Positions 6,235 to 6,304 of a stretch of DNA of 6,304 nt are shown here, piece by piece. The notes beneath the pieces were generated by a model. That model was given only the letters and a program-made list of their open reading frames with translations. It was not told the origin of the DNA and ran no database searches. The stretch spans positions 1 through 6,304 of the forward strand of contig PWYO01000189.1 in assembly GCA_003567835.1 (NCBI GenBank), read 5' to 3'. A program made the position numbers and the translations under genes. The stretch's first letter is position 1. Each line of letters starts with the position of its first letter. Source of the DNA: Actinomycetota bacterium. GTDB taxonomy: Bacteria; Actinomycetota; Humimicrobiia; Humimicrobiales; Humimicrobiaceae.

Positions 6235-6304
6235 ATGGGAATATTTTTAATCCATACCCTATATAATCAGCACCAGGAAATTGTCTATAAATTTTATCTT
6301 CTAA

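Noticed and set aside
6262..6267. TATAAT hexamer near the window end
   Set aside because: No recognisable -35 lies 15-19 bases upstream, and such hexamers are frequent in AT-rich sequence.
6235..6304. Open frame from ATG at 6235 running off the window end (MGIFLIHTLYNQH...)
   Set aside because: Only 23 codons are visible. No ribosome binding site lies at a normal distance (the nearest GAGG is about 15 bases away, inside a hairpin), and the sequence matches no family I recognise. In AT-rich DNA an open stretch this short is expected by chance.

Overview
The window looks like a core chromosomal segment of a low-to-moderate-GC, Gram-positive-type bacterium. The order glyS (3' end) - ppdK - dnaG - rpoD - tRNA-Asn resembles the glyQS...dnaG-rpoD neighbourhood of Bacillota. 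Some Actinomycetota-like lineages share parts of it, and nothing here decides between them. Supporting this are strong purine-rich ribosome binding sites, vegetative -35/-10 boxes, a short primary sigma factor without the large non-conserved insert of proteobacterial RpoD, and a tRNA with an encoded CCA end. There are no mobile elements, CRISPR arrays, phage genes or broken genes.

Layout, all on the + strand: (1) the last 38 codons of the glycyl-tRNA synthetase beta chain (1-117); (2) a 74-base AT-rich gap with a possible promoter and the ppdK ribosome binding site; (3) ppdK, pyruvate phosphate dikinase (192-2816); (4) a strong intrinsic terminator followed at once by an extended -10 promoter (about 2828-2896); (5) dnaG primase (2936-4810); (6) a promoter whose -35 box overlaps the dnaG stop; (7) rpoD, the primary sigma factor (4878-5975); (8) a near-consensus promoter and tRNA-Asn(GTT) (6043-6117); (9) a 187-base tail with a short direct repeat, a very strong promoter and two back-to-back perfect hairpins, the second terminator-like.

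Functionally, dnaG and rpoD are the replication-priming and transcription-initiation genes of the classical macromolecular synthesis cluster, here without rpsU. ppdK is a central carbon enzyme that interconverts pyruvate and PEP, separated from dnaG by a terminator, so each of the three genes probably has its own transcription unit. In all three complete genes the longest open frame begins a few codons before the start favoured by the ribosome binding site; the starts given here are 192, 2936 and 4878.

The known genes are ordinary. The part not explained by known genes is the promoter plus double-hairpin unit at 6151-6234, which could be a very short structured RNA or an attenuated leader for a gene beyond the window. 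I see no convincing evidence of a large undescribed system.
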